From NCBI GenBank assembly GCA_902475005.1, contig CABRXV010000043.1, positions 1-17,159 on the forward strand: a stretch of 17,159 bases of DNA, in the 5' to 3' direction. This stretch comes from CABRXV01 sp900754955 (lineage in GTDB: Bacteria > Actinomycetota > Coriobacteriia > Coriobacteriales > Eggerthellaceae). Below the pieces are notes generated by a model that ran no database searches, had not been told where the DNA came from, and worked only from the letters and a program-made list of their open reading frames with translations. Position numbers and translations under genes: made by a program. This document shows positions 6,302-13,027 of this stretch, in pieces. Numbering within the stretch: position 1 is the first letter of the stretch; each line of letters begins with the position of its first letter.

Positions 6302-7852
6302 CTACGCCTCCTCGGTGTGCGGCGCAGCGACCGCACGTTGACGTTCGACCGCACGCACACCCTGGGGCTCGGCCGCACGCAGGCGGCGGAGCTTGCGCAC
6401 CTCGCGCGCCACGAACACGCTCGTGACGCATACCGACAGCGCGTCGGACACCGGCACCGCCACAATGACCATCTGGAGCTGCGTGAAACCCAGCAGCCAG
6501 TACAGGTGCGGCATGATGATGTAGAGCGGGATGAGGAAGATGACCTGGCGCGTCAGCTCGAGAACAGCGGCCTTCATCGGCTGGCCGCTCGACTGGAAGT
6601 AACTCGAGCCGACGATCTGGAAGCCCACGAGCGGATAGAGAATCGTGTAGATCTGCAGTGCCGCCACCGCGAACGATTCCAGCTCACCCGTCACGCCGAA
6701 GAGCCCCACCACCTGCACGGGCACGAGATGCGCAAGCGCGAGGAAGAAGGTGCCGAAGCCGATGCCCCAGATTTCCGCCCATTTGAGCGTCTTGAGTACG
6801 CGGTCCCAGTTGTGCGCGCCGTAGTTGTAGCCCACGAGCGGCTGCGCGCCCATGGTGAGGCCGATCATCGGCGTGATGGCGAACAGCGTCGCCTTCTGCG
6901 CCACGCCGATGGCGGCCAGCGCGCCCGCCGCGCCGAGCGGGTCGGCGGATCCGTACGTGGTGACCACCTGGTTGAACACCACCGTCACCACCGTCGACGC
7001 CACCTGCATGACAAACGACGCGATGCCGAGCGACATGATCTTGCCCATGAGCGGAAGGTCGGGGCGGCAGCACGACAGGCGCAGGCGGAAAGGCGCCTTC
7101 TTGTAGAAGATGAAGTAGCCGAGCACGGGCACCATACTGCACGCCTGGCCGCACACGGTTGCCCACGCGCTGCCGGCGACGCCCATGCCGAATACGGCGA
7201 CGAACAGCAGGTTGAACACGATGCACATCACCGTGCCGAGCATCATGGTGATGAGCGCGAGGCCCGGCTTGCCAGCCGTGCGCAGAAAGTTGTTCATGCC
7301 CATGCCGAGCGACTGGAAGGCGAAGAACACGCAGATGATCTGCACGAACGTCTTCGTGGGCTCGTAGAGGTCGGGCGTGGTGCCGATGAGCGCGAGCACG
7401 GGATCGATGAACACGAACGCGCAGATCGCCACGATGGCCGACATGCCGAACAGCAGCACCGCCGAGTTGCCGAGCGTACGCTCCACGAGGCGGATCTTTC
7501 CCTCGCCGAGCTGGATGGCGGCGAGCGCATTGCCGCCCTGGCCCGCGAGCATGGAAAAGCCCATGAGGATGGTCATGATCGGCAGCGCGAGCGTGGTGAC
7601 GGCCATGCCCACTTCGCCGACGCACCAACCGAGCACCGCCGTGTCGACCACGTTGTACAGCGTGTTGAACACCATCGACACGATCGCGGGGAGCGAGAAC
7701 TCGAAGAGCAGTTTGCCGATGCGGTCGGTGCCCATGCGCTCGGTGCTCTTGTGCGCGTCGTTTCGCACCGCGTTCGTTGCCGCCTCGTTTCCGCGCCGAT
7801 CCTCGAGCGTGACGGCCGATTCCGTCTGCCGCCCCTCCGTATCGTTCCGCAT
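6302..7852 (-). CDS. MATE-family multidrug/toxin exporter
   Basis: A 516-residue inner-membrane protein that should expel organic cations or drugs in exchange for sodium or protons. About 12 hydrophobic segments form two MATE repeats. Repeat 1 starts with GTDRIGKLLFEFSLPAIVSM and VVDTAVLGW; the second half contains IGLTMGAQPLVGYNYGAHNW, the MATE repeat signature. ATG at 7852 is preferred because GAGG lies 7 nt before it; ATG at 7894 has no ribosome-binding site, and an internal ATG at 7735 starts nearer the first helix. A hydrophilic tail of about 40 residues precedes the first helix and is odd for the family. The MarR gene follows directly. Confidence 0.9.
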   Translation of the reverse strand: MRNDTEGRQTESAVTLEDRRGNEAATNAVRNDAHKSTERMGTDRIGKLLFEFSLPAIVSMVFNTLYNVVDTAVLGWCVGEVGMAVTTLALPIMTILMGFSMLAGQGGNALAAIQLGEGKIRLVERTLGNSAVLLFGMSAIVAICAFVFIDPVLALIGTTPDLYEPTKTFVQIICVFFAFQSLGMGMNNFLRTAGKPGLALITMMLGTVMCIVFNLLFVAVFGMGVAGSAWATVCGQACSMVPVLGYFIFYKKAPFRLRLSCCRPDLPLMGKIMSLGIASFVMQVASTVVTVVFNQVVTTYGSADPLGAAGALAAIGVAQKATLFAITPMIGLTMGAQPLVGYNYGAHNWDRVLKTLKWAEIWGIGFGTFFLALAHLVPVQVVGLFGVTGELESFAVAALQIYTILYPLVGFQIVGSSYFQSSGQPMKAAVLELTRQVIFLIPLYIIMPHLYWLLGFTQLQMVIVAVPVSDALSVCVTSVFVAREVRKLRRLRAAEPQGVRAVERQRAVAAPHTEEA

Positions 7853-7905
7853 GTCTGTACCTCGTCTGATTCCGTCTGTACATTCTCTCGTCATGTGTCG
7901 AGGTC

Positions 7906-7934
7906 ACTGTACCATGATTGCGAAAAAACAATAA
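7906..7934 (-). promoter_or_regulatory. Promoter of the MATE-MarR operon
   Basis: On the minus strand TTATTG (7934-7929), a 17-nt spacer and TACAGT (7911-7906). The start would be near 7899, giving a leader of about 47 nt. It lies back to back with the promoter of the kinase-like gene. Confidence 0.55.
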
Positions 7935-7947
7935 GGAAGCTTACTAA
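7932..7947. promoter_or_regulatory. Candidate MarR operator
   Basis: TAAGGAAGCTTACTAA is a 16-bp imperfect palindrome (six of eight pairs match) in an AT-rich island of otherwise GC-rich DNA. It overlaps the -35 box of the MATE-MarR promoter. Size, symmetry and position suit a MarR dimer; binding itself is inferred. Confidence 0.35.
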
Positions 7948-7963
7948 ATTTTTATCTCCAGCG

Positions 7964-7994
7964 TTGCCGCACAGCAGGTGTTGTTGACTACAAT
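7964..7994 (+). promoter_or_regulatory. Possible promoter of the cytidylate kinase-like gene
   Basis: TACAAT (7989-7994) lies about 33 nt before the ATG at 8028. The nearest -35-like box is TTGCCG (7964-7969) with a long 19-nt spacer. The -10 is credible, the -35 is weak. Confidence 0.45.
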
Positions 7995-8027
7995 AGAGGC
8001 ACGGAAACGTAGAACGGAGCATGATTC

Positions 8028-8711
8028 ATGGACACTGCTGCAGCAGAGAGCACCGTCGGCATCGACGTGCAGGCAGCCGGCACGGGCGCAAAAGCCCCTG
8101 CGACGATGCCGCTCGTCATCACCATCGCCCGCGAGTATGGCAGCGGAGGACGCGAGATCGGCGAGCGCCTCGCCGCGCGCCTCGGCATCGCCTACTACGA
8201 CAAGGTGCTGCTGAGCAAGATCGCCGACAAGAGCGGCATGGCGAGCGAGGTGGTGGAATCCCTCGACGAGAAGAATCCGAGCTTCATGTTCTTCAATCCG
8301 AGCCGATTCTTCGCCGGCACGTTCGGCGACACACTTCCCGGCCAGATCCACGCCGCCGAAGTCGAGCTCATCCGCTCGCTTGCGCAGGAGAAGCCGAGCG
8401 TGATGGTGGGCCGGTGCATCGACTCGCTGCTCGACGAGCACAGCAACGTCGTGCGCCTGTTCATCAACGCGCCGCTCGACGACCGCATCCACCGCGTGAT
8501 GAAGCGCAACGACCTCAACGCCGAAGACGCCCTTGCGCGCATCCGCCACATCGACAAGGAGCGCGCGAACTACTACCGCTACATGAGCGATCGCAAGTGG
8601 GGCTTCGCGCCCAACTACGATCTCTGCCTCAACAGCGCCGCCGTGGGGATCGAGGGCTCGGTCGACATGATCGTGAGCTTCCTCGAGAAGGCGGGGAAGC
8701 TGCCGCTGTAG
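8028..8711 (+). CDS. Cytidylate kinase-like family protein
   Basis: A 227-residue P-loop protein of the cytidylate-kinase-like family (Pfam Cytidylate_kin2 type). The nucleotide-binding segment is ITIAREYGSGGREIG (31-45), followed by LAARLGIAYYDKVLL; later come VMVGRCIDSLL and the Arg-rich VMKRNDLNAEDALARIRHIDKERANYYRYM lid-like region. True CMP kinases (Cmk) keep more of the CMP-binding residues; these relatives are common in anaerobes and their substrate is not settled. ATG at 8028 is chosen because GGAG lies 8 nt upstream; the domain begins at Met27, so the first 26 residues are an Ala-rich extension. The overlapping ATG at 8021 is out of frame. It converges on the shikimate kinase-like gene with the parS/terminator palindrome between them. 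Confidence 0.85.
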   Translation: MDTAAAESTVGIDVQAAGTGAKAPATMPLVITIAREYGSGGREIGERLAARLGIAYYDKVLLSKIADKSGMASEVVESLDEKNPSFMFFNPSRFFAGTFGDTLPGQIHAAEVELIRSLAQEKPSVMVGRCIDSLLDEHSNVVRLFINAPLDDRIHRVMKRNDLNAEDALARIRHIDKERANYYRYMSDRKWGFAPNYDLCLNSAAVGIEGSVDMIVSFLEKAGKLPL

Positions 8712-8800
8712 CGAGGTGTGCGGCGGAGCAAGCAGCGACCACCGATCCAGAGCGACGAACGTGCGCGCAGCAGGACGACTTCCTTGCTCGCGCTTAATGC

Positions 8801-8838
8801 AAAAGGAGGGTGTTTCACGTGAAACACCCTCCTTTTTT
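8801..8838. terminator. Perfect 36-bp palindrome acting as intrinsic terminator and containing parS
   Basis: Bases 8801-8818 are the exact reverse complement of 8819-8836 (AAAAGGAGGGTGTTTCAC and its complement). As RNA this folds into one long hairpin with TTTTTT (8833-8838) after it on the plus strand and TTTT on the minus strand. It lies between the convergent genes ending at 8711 and 9009, where a two-way terminator is expected. Its central 16 bp are a consensus parS site. Confidence 0.85.
8811..8826. promoter_or_regulatory. parS site 1 (ParB binding), consensus
   Basis: TGTTTCACGTGAAACA, an exact match to the bacterial chromosomal parS consensus. ParB loads here, spreads and recruits SMC for chromosome segregation; such sites usually cluster on the origin side of the chromosome. 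No parA or parB gene is in the window. Confidence 0.9.
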
Positions 8839-8876
8839 ACGAAATTGAACGCGAAATGCGAAGCGATGCGAACGAA

Positions 8877-8892
8877 TGTTTCGCGTGAAACA
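8877..8892. promoter_or_regulatory. parS site 2, one mismatch
   Basis: TGTTTCGCGTGAAACA differs from the consensus only by G for A at position 7. It is flanked by GAA and TTC, which extend the near-palindrome to 22 bp (8874-8895). It starts 66 bp after the start of site 1. It is not followed by a T run, so unlike site 1 it is not a terminator. Confidence 0.8.
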
Positions 8893-9008
8893 TTCCGCTG
8901 CGCTTTCGCCGCTTCGGTTCGCTCCATCCAGGCGGATTCGCAGGACGGCGCGCAGCGGAGCGGGCACAGCGACAGGGCGCTTGCTGCAAGGTTCCCGCTG
9001 CGTCGCGT

Positions 9009-9536
9009 CTATTTCAGCGCGTCGGCGACCTTGCGGGCCGCTGCCGTGATGGAAAGATCGTCCACGTCAACCGTGATATCGGCATAACGCTCGTAGAGGG
9101 GCTTGCGCTCGTCGTACAGCTCGCGCAGGCTCATGCCGCGGCCGCCCTTCATCACCACGCCGCGTTCGGAGAGGTCGGCCAGGCGCCCGCGCAGCTCGTC
9201 GTAGCTGATCTTCAGGTACACCACACGCCCGATGGAACCGAGATGCTGCATGGCCTCGTCGGAGTACACCGCCGAACCGCCCGTCGCGATGACAGTGTGC
9301 TCAGCCGTCATGCCGATGAGCACCTGGTTCTCCACCTCGATGAAGCCCTCGGGGCCGCATGCGTCGATGATGCGTTCGAGCGTTTTGTCGCATTGCTGTT
9401 GAATGACCAGATCGGCGTCGACGAAGTCGTAGTTCATGATCTTCGCCAGCACGATGCCGAGCGTCGACTTGCCCGCACCCGGCATGCCGATCAGAATGAT
9501 GTTGTCCTTACCGGGCTCGTTGATCTGCTCTTTCAT
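9009..9536 (-). CDS. Shikimate kinase-like protein with altered substrate site
   Basis: A 175-residue P-loop kinase with the shikimate kinase fold and usual length. Walker A is GMPGAGKS (17-24) and the Asp pair is DAD (40-42). C-terminal YDERKPLYERYADI (141-154) keeps the family's arginine after the lid. Shikimate kinases (ATP + shikimate to shikimate 3-phosphate, step five of the shikimate pathway) have GFRxxE and GGG at the substrate site. Here they read GFIEVE (64-69) and GGSAV (86-90), so the shikimate-binding arginine is Ile66 and the third glycine is Ser88. Substrate is therefore open. ATG at 9536 is preceded by AGGAGG with 4 nt spacing; the upstream ATG at 9608 lacks a site. No other aro gene is nearby. 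Confidence 0.82.
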   Translation of the reverse strand: MKEQINEPGKDNIILIGMPGAGKSTLGIVLAKIMNYDFVDADLVIQQQCDKTLERIIDACGPEGFIEVENQVLIGMTAEHTVIATGGSAVYSDEAMQHLGSIGRVVYLKISYDELRGRLADLSERGVVMKGGRGMSLRELYDERKPLYERYADITVDVDDLSITAAARKVADALK

Positions 9537-9645
9537 CAGGCCTCCTGTACACGACGGCCTATCTGCCGGCGCGTGTCGTTCAATGTGAAATCGCCTGCCG
9601 TACCGCACGGCCGAAACTCGGCACGCAGCGCACAGCGTCTTTCAG

Positions 9646-9651
9646 CATACA
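9646..9651 (-). promoter_or_regulatory. Possible -10 box for the shikimate kinase-like gene
   Basis: TATGCT on the minus strand in the 195-nt gap after the DUF2207 gene. A leader of about 100 nt would result. The -35 region (TGGCGC at 17 nt) is poor. Confidence 0.25.
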
Positions 9652-9731
9652 CCGACGTACCCCCGCGCGCCAGCAGGCGCAGCCCAAAGAGCGCTTCCGC
9701 ACGTCAGAGGTGCCGGTCCTGAACGGCGCAG

Positions 9732-11705
9732 CTAGCGTGCGCCGCCTCCGCCGCCGAAGCCGCCGCCTCCGCCGAAGGAGAAGCCGCCGCCCATGCCGCC
9801 GCCTCCGCTCATGTTCACGTTCATGGTCGACACCGCCGCCTGCGCGTTGGCGAGTGTGTTCGAAACGGCCACGTCGATCGCATCGGCGACGCTCGGCACG
9901 CCCGCCGCACCTGCAGCATGCGCGTGCGGCATGTACCACCAACAGTACCACGGCACGTACGTCGGACCCCATTCCGCCGTCTCGTCGGCGAACAGCTCGG
10001 GCACCGCGTTGCGCAGTTCGCGAATCGCCTGGTCGGCGACGCCGAACAGATAGGCGTACACCATGAATTCGCCCCACACGCGCACATCGGTCGGCGGGCG
10101 TTCGTCGAGCGTCGAGAAGTCGCGCAGCCAGTTGCGCAGCGCCTTCGCACGCGCGGTGATGTTGTTGCCCTCCACCGTACGACGCGGCATGTAGTTCGCA
10201 ATCACGACGAGCAGCACGGCCGTGGGAATCATCATGATCGGCGGAACGAAGCTCTCCATGCCGAGCCCCATGAAGATGCCGACCGCCGCAAAGACGACCG
10301 CCAGCACGCCGACGAGCGTCTGCAGCCTCTTGCTGCGCAGCTCGAAGAAGTCGCGCTTGTTCACCTCGGCAGTCAGCGTGCCCTGCCATGCGCTCATGAG
10401 CTCGGTGTAGCGCTCGGGCTCCTGGAGGCCGAATTTGCGGATCGAACCGAGCCAGACCGACGGTTCGCCTTCGGCAACCTTGTCGAACAGCAACCGCATC
10501 GTCGCGCGGTCGATCGCGTTTTCGACGTTCGAGGCCGCAGGCTCGATGCGCGTGAGGTAGTAGTCCTCGATCGTCTCGCCCTTGCCGTCAACGTACGACC
10601 CGCGGTCGATGCGCAGCACGCCGCGATGCGCGAGGCTCATGAGCGTGGCCGTGAAGTCGTCGGCATTCTCGTGGTTCCACCGCCACAGGCGCCCCATCAC
10701 CGCAGGGTGCATGCCCTTCTCGGGAACGTCACGCCAGTAATCGCCCGTGAAATCGGGCTTGTGCTCGCGCCCGAAACGCCAGAACAGCACGAGCGCCACC
10801 GCGATGGCAGCGATGCACGCAAGCGCGATGGCGATGTCGACCGACGTTGTCAGGATGCGGTACGAGTTCGCCTGATCAGCCCAGTTCTGCTCTTCCGCCA
10901 GCACCGTATCGAGGCGCGTCGTGCCCTGGTTCGCGCGCTTTGCCTCGGCGTCAAGATTGCTCAGCCACGACACGGGAAACACCACGCGCGCCTCGGCGTA
11001 CTGCCCGCTTCTCACGAGCGGCACCTCGTAGAGCACCGTGCCGTCTTCGTTCACCGTCACCGTGCCGTCGAGCGGACCGTGCCCCCATGCGCGCACGTTG
11101 TCGCCGGGCGTCACCGTCGTGCCCGAAGGAACGGGCAGAACGATCGACAGCGTCACATTGCGCGCATCGACGCTCCACCCCTCGGGGATGTACTTCCAGT
11201 AGATCTCGGCGATGTCGTCGTAGGCCTGCACGCCGTTTTCCACCGTGTAGTCGAGCTCGATGAGCAAGCGCACATCGGTGAAGTCGGCGAACGCGTACAC
11301 CGTGTTGCGCACTTCGTCGAACGACCAGGCCGCCTCATTCGGCCCGCCGCTGTCGCGCCATCCGATCTGGAACGGCGTCTCGGGAAGATCCTCCCACTCG
11401 CCCGTCAGGTTGCCGTCGGCGTCGACCGCCGCGACGCGCATCGAGTTGATGGCCACGTCGGCGTTCCACGGCAGACCCGAGAACGTCCACCACACCGCCG
11501 AGAACTCGCCCGAGAAATCGAACATGCGCTGCTCCACCACGTGGAGCGAACCGTCGCTCTGAGCCTGGGCGGTCAGATCAACGCGCGGGCACTCATACGA
11601 GTCGGCGTACGCGCGCGCAGGGAGAAGAGCGAGAAACAGCGCAGCCGCCAGCAGTGCCGCAGCGATCAGCGCAGGGCGGAGAGAGCGGTTCGACGCTGCA
11701 CCCAT
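9732..11705 (-). CDS. DUF2207 family membrane protein with glycine-rich C-terminus
   Basis: A 657-residue envelope protein. Residues 1-35 form a signal peptide (Arg, hydrophobic run, then ARAYADS). Residues about 36-285 are the outward DUF2207 domain. A transmembrane helix (about 288-309) is followed by FGREHKPDF, a cytoplasmic part, and one or two further hydrophobic segments around 455-500. The tail from 625 is Gly-rich and ends FGGGGGFGGGGGAR, typical of the family. Function of DUF2207 is unknown; it often sits beside lemA, as here, and a shared envelope role is usually inferred. ATG at 11705 follows AAGGAG by 10 nt. A TATAAT box lies 45 nt upstream. The protein contains a Trp/Tyr/His-rich patch PWYCWWYMPHAHAAG near 586-600. 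Confidence 0.88.
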   Translation of the reverse strand: MGAASNRSLRPALIAAALLAAALFLALLPARAYADSYECPRVDLTAQAQSDGSLHVVEQRMFDFSGEFSAVWWTFSGLPWNADVAINSMRVAAVDADGNLTGEWEDLPETPFQIGWRDSGGPNEAAWSFDEVRNTVYAFADFTDVRLLIELDYTVENGVQAYDDIAEIYWKYIPEGWSVDARNVTLSIVLPVPSGTTVTPGDNVRAWGHGPLDGTVTVNEDGTVLYEVPLVRSGQYAEARVVFPVSWLSNLDAEAKRANQGTTRLDTVLAEEQNWADQANSYRILTTSVDIAIALACIAAIAVALVLFWRFGREHKPDFTGDYWRDVPEKGMHPAVMGRLWRWNHENADDFTATLMSLAHRGVLRIDRGSYVDGKGETIEDYYLTRIEPAASNVENAIDRATMRLLFDKVAEGEPSVWLGSIRKFGLQEPERYTELMSAWQGTLTAEVNKRDFFELRSKRLQTLVGVLAVVFAAVGIFMGLGMESFVPPIMMIPTAVLLVVIANYMPRRTVEGNNITARAKALRNWLRDFSTLDERPPTDVRVWGEFMVYAYLFGVADQAIRELRNAVPELFADETAEWGPTYVPWYCWWYMPHAHAAGAAGVPSVADAIDVAVSNTLANAQAAVSTMNVNMSGGGGMGGGFSFGGGGGFGGGGGAR

Positions 11706-11750
11706 GTACCTTCAACTCCTTGAGACGGGATCGAATGTGACGTGCCCCTC

Positions 11751-11756
11751 ATTATA
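11751..11756 (-). promoter_or_regulatory. -10 box (TATAAT) of the DUF2207 gene
   Basis: Perfect TATAAT on the minus strand, giving a leader of about 39 nt. The -35 region is poor (GAAACT-like). It stands back to back with the tRNA-Ser promoter, so this gene has its own start separate from lemA. Confidence 0.5.
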
Positions 11757-11782
11757 CCTGCGGAATCTTGCTTAGTTTCTCG

Positions 11783-11812
11783 TTGACACAGATTGCGAAG
11801 GTCGGGTAAGAT
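11783..11812 (+). promoter_or_regulatory. Promoter of tRNA-Ser(GCT)
   Basis: TTGACA (11783-11788), an 18-nt spacer and TAAGAT (11807-11812), about 14 nt before the mature 5' end of the tRNA. Confidence 0.75.
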
Positions 11813-11826
11813 AGCAACTTGCCTAT

Positions 11827-11917
11827 GGAGAAGTGACCGAGAGGCCGAAGGTGCTCGCCTGCTAAGTGAGTATACCCCACAAGGGTATCCAGGGTTCGAA
11901 TCCCTGCTTCTCCGCCA
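11827..11917 (+). tRNA. tRNA-Ser (anticodon GCT)
   Basis: Class II cloverleaf. Acceptor GGAGAAG pairs with CTTCTCC, anticodon stem CTCGC/GTGAG with loop CTGCTAA giving GCT (reads AGC/AGT), long variable arm TATACCC-CACA-GGGTA, T arm CAGGG-TTCGAAT-CCCTG. Discriminator G is at 11914 and CCA is encoded (11915-11917). Confidence 0.95.
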
Positions 11918-11928
11918 TTAGTAATTCG

Positions 11929-11953
11929 AGAGCCCCAGCAATGGGGCTCTTTT
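11929..11953 (+). terminator. Intrinsic terminator of tRNA-Ser(GCT)
   Basis: AGAGCCCC (11929-11936) pairs with GGGGCTCT (11943-11950), loop AGCAAT, followed by TTTC. It faces the 3' end of the small membrane protein gene. Confidence 0.8.
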
Positions 11954-11995
11954 CATGTCCGGGGATCATGCGGGGATGGGGATTCGAACCGGCCC

Positions 11996-12364
11996 CTACC
12001 TCTTCCAGGGCCAGCGTTTGATGACGCGGGCGCGGCGCGCTCGTTCCGCATAATGGGGATTGTGCTTCACGAACACGCGATGGCAGATGCGCGTCGCAAC
12101 GAGACCGACAACGCCCACCGCCATGAAGCAGACGCCGAGGTCGAACACGGCGTCGTTCCCATCGAGCACCGCGTACAGCGACACCACGGCGAAGAAGATC
12201 GTGATCACCGAGCACAGCACAGTGAACACCTCGACGAGAACCTCTTTCGCGCGCGCAGGCGTGCGCACGTACGAAACGACGAAGTAGAGGATCACCGCCA
12301 AGGCGGCAAGCGCGATGAGAAGCGGAACCGTGCGCGAGAGCCGCGCGAGAATCGCTACGGGCAT
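11996..12364 (-). CDS. Small three-helix membrane protein, unknown function
   Basis: A 122-residue protein I do not recognise. Three hydrophobic segments are visible: about 11-31, 42-68 and 72-95, followed by a basic tail ending RARRARVIKRWPWKR. ATG at 12364 comes 3 nt after the lemA stop with no separate ribosome-binding site, so it is probably translated by coupling to lemA. Position between lemA and the DUF2207 gene suggests that it works with them at the membrane. Codon use is like its neighbours. It is a real gene by spacing and frame, but function is open. Confidence 0.7.
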   Translation of the reverse strand: MPVAILARLSRTVPLLIALAALAVILYFVVSYVRTPARAKEVLVEVFTVLCSVITIFFAVVSLYAVLDGNDAVFDLGVCFMAVGVVGLVATRICHRVFVKHNPHYAERARRARVIKRWPWKR

Positions 12365-12367
12365 GAG

Positions 12368-12913
12368 TTAGAACTGCACGATGGGGGCAGTTTCGGCGGC
12401 GGCAACCGCGTCGAAGCTCTCACGCGGCTTGAACGAACCCGCGAGCAGCATGCCGGGGAACGTCTGGATCGCCGTGTTGTACTTCATGACCGTATCGTTG
12501 TACGACTGGCGCATGTAGCTGATCTTGTCCTCGGTGTCGGCCAACTGATTCTGCAGCTGCTGGAAGTTGGCGTTCGCCTTGAGATCGGGGTACGCCTCCG
12601 CAACGGCAAACAGGCTCTTGAGCGTTCCCGTGAGCGCGTTCTCGGCCGCCATCTTCGCCTCGGGCGTCTTCGCGTCCATCACGTTGGCGCGCGCCGAGAT
12701 CACCTCGTCGAGCGTACCGCGCTCGTGGGCGGCGTAGCCCTTCACCGTTTCCACGAGGTTGGGGATGAGGTCGAGACGACGCTGAAGCTGCACGTCAACC
12801 TGCGCCCACGCGTTGTCGACCATGTTGCGCAGCTTCACGAGGTTGTTGTACAGCGCAATGGCGGCGACAACGAGGATAACGATGACGACCGCGATGATGA
12901 TTCCGACGATCAT
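12368..12913 (-). CDS. lemA: LemA family protein
   Basis: A 181-residue membrane-anchored protein, normal length for the family. Residues 1-22 are the hydrophobic N-terminal helix (IVGIIIAVVIVILVVAAIAL), followed by the signature YNNLVKLRNMVDNAWAQVDVQLQRRLDLIPNLVETVKGYA (22-61), then long helices likely to form a four-helix bundle, including ANFQQLQNQLADTEDKISYMRQSYNDTVMKYN. The cellular role of LemA is not well defined. GGAG lies 5 nt before the ATG at 12913. It is the first gene of a unit with the small membrane protein; the DUF2207 gene further down completes the usual neighbourhood. Confidence 0.93.
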   Translation of the reverse strand: MIVGIIIAVVIVILVVAAIALYNNLVKLRNMVDNAWAQVDVQLQRRLDLIPNLVETVKGYAAHERGTLDEVISARANVMDAKTPEAKMAAENALTGTLKSLFAVAEAYPDLKANANFQQLQNQLADTEDKISYMRQSYNDTVMKYNTAIQTFPGMLLAGSFKPRESFDAVAAAETAPIVQF

Positions 12914-12956
12914 GACAGCTCCTTACCGAGCATCCGACGATTCAAGGGTTCGCCCC

Positions 12957-12962
12957 ATCTTA
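12957..12962 (-). promoter_or_regulatory. Possible -10 box for lemA
   Basis: TAAGAT on the minus strand, 43 nt before the lemA ATG, in the 114-nt gap after ispE. The -35 region is not recognisable. Confidence 0.35.
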
Positions 12963-13027
12963 GCATGCCGCGCAGGCGAAACACGCCGTGCCGACCCTCC
13001 CCCCACACGAAAGACGAGCTGTAGCCC

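Noticed and set aside
6038..7987. Plus-strand frame of 649 codons opposite MATE and MarR
   Set aside because: It is His/Arg/Glu-rich without any domain and is an antisense shadow of two clear genes. Similar shadows at 534-1445, 1599-2867, 9918-11723 and 15519-16889 were dropped for the same reason.
7944..8927. Long minus-strand frame (327 codons) with the words NVSRETF and GVSRETP
   Set aside because: These words are translations of the two parS sites. The frame overlaps the kinase-like gene on the other strand, has no recognisable domain and no reason to be coding.
11862..12215. Minus-strand frame containing QGFEPWIP
   Set aside because: This is the reverse complement of the tRNA-Ser T arm and acceptor, a common false gene, and it overlaps the real 122-residue gene in another frame.
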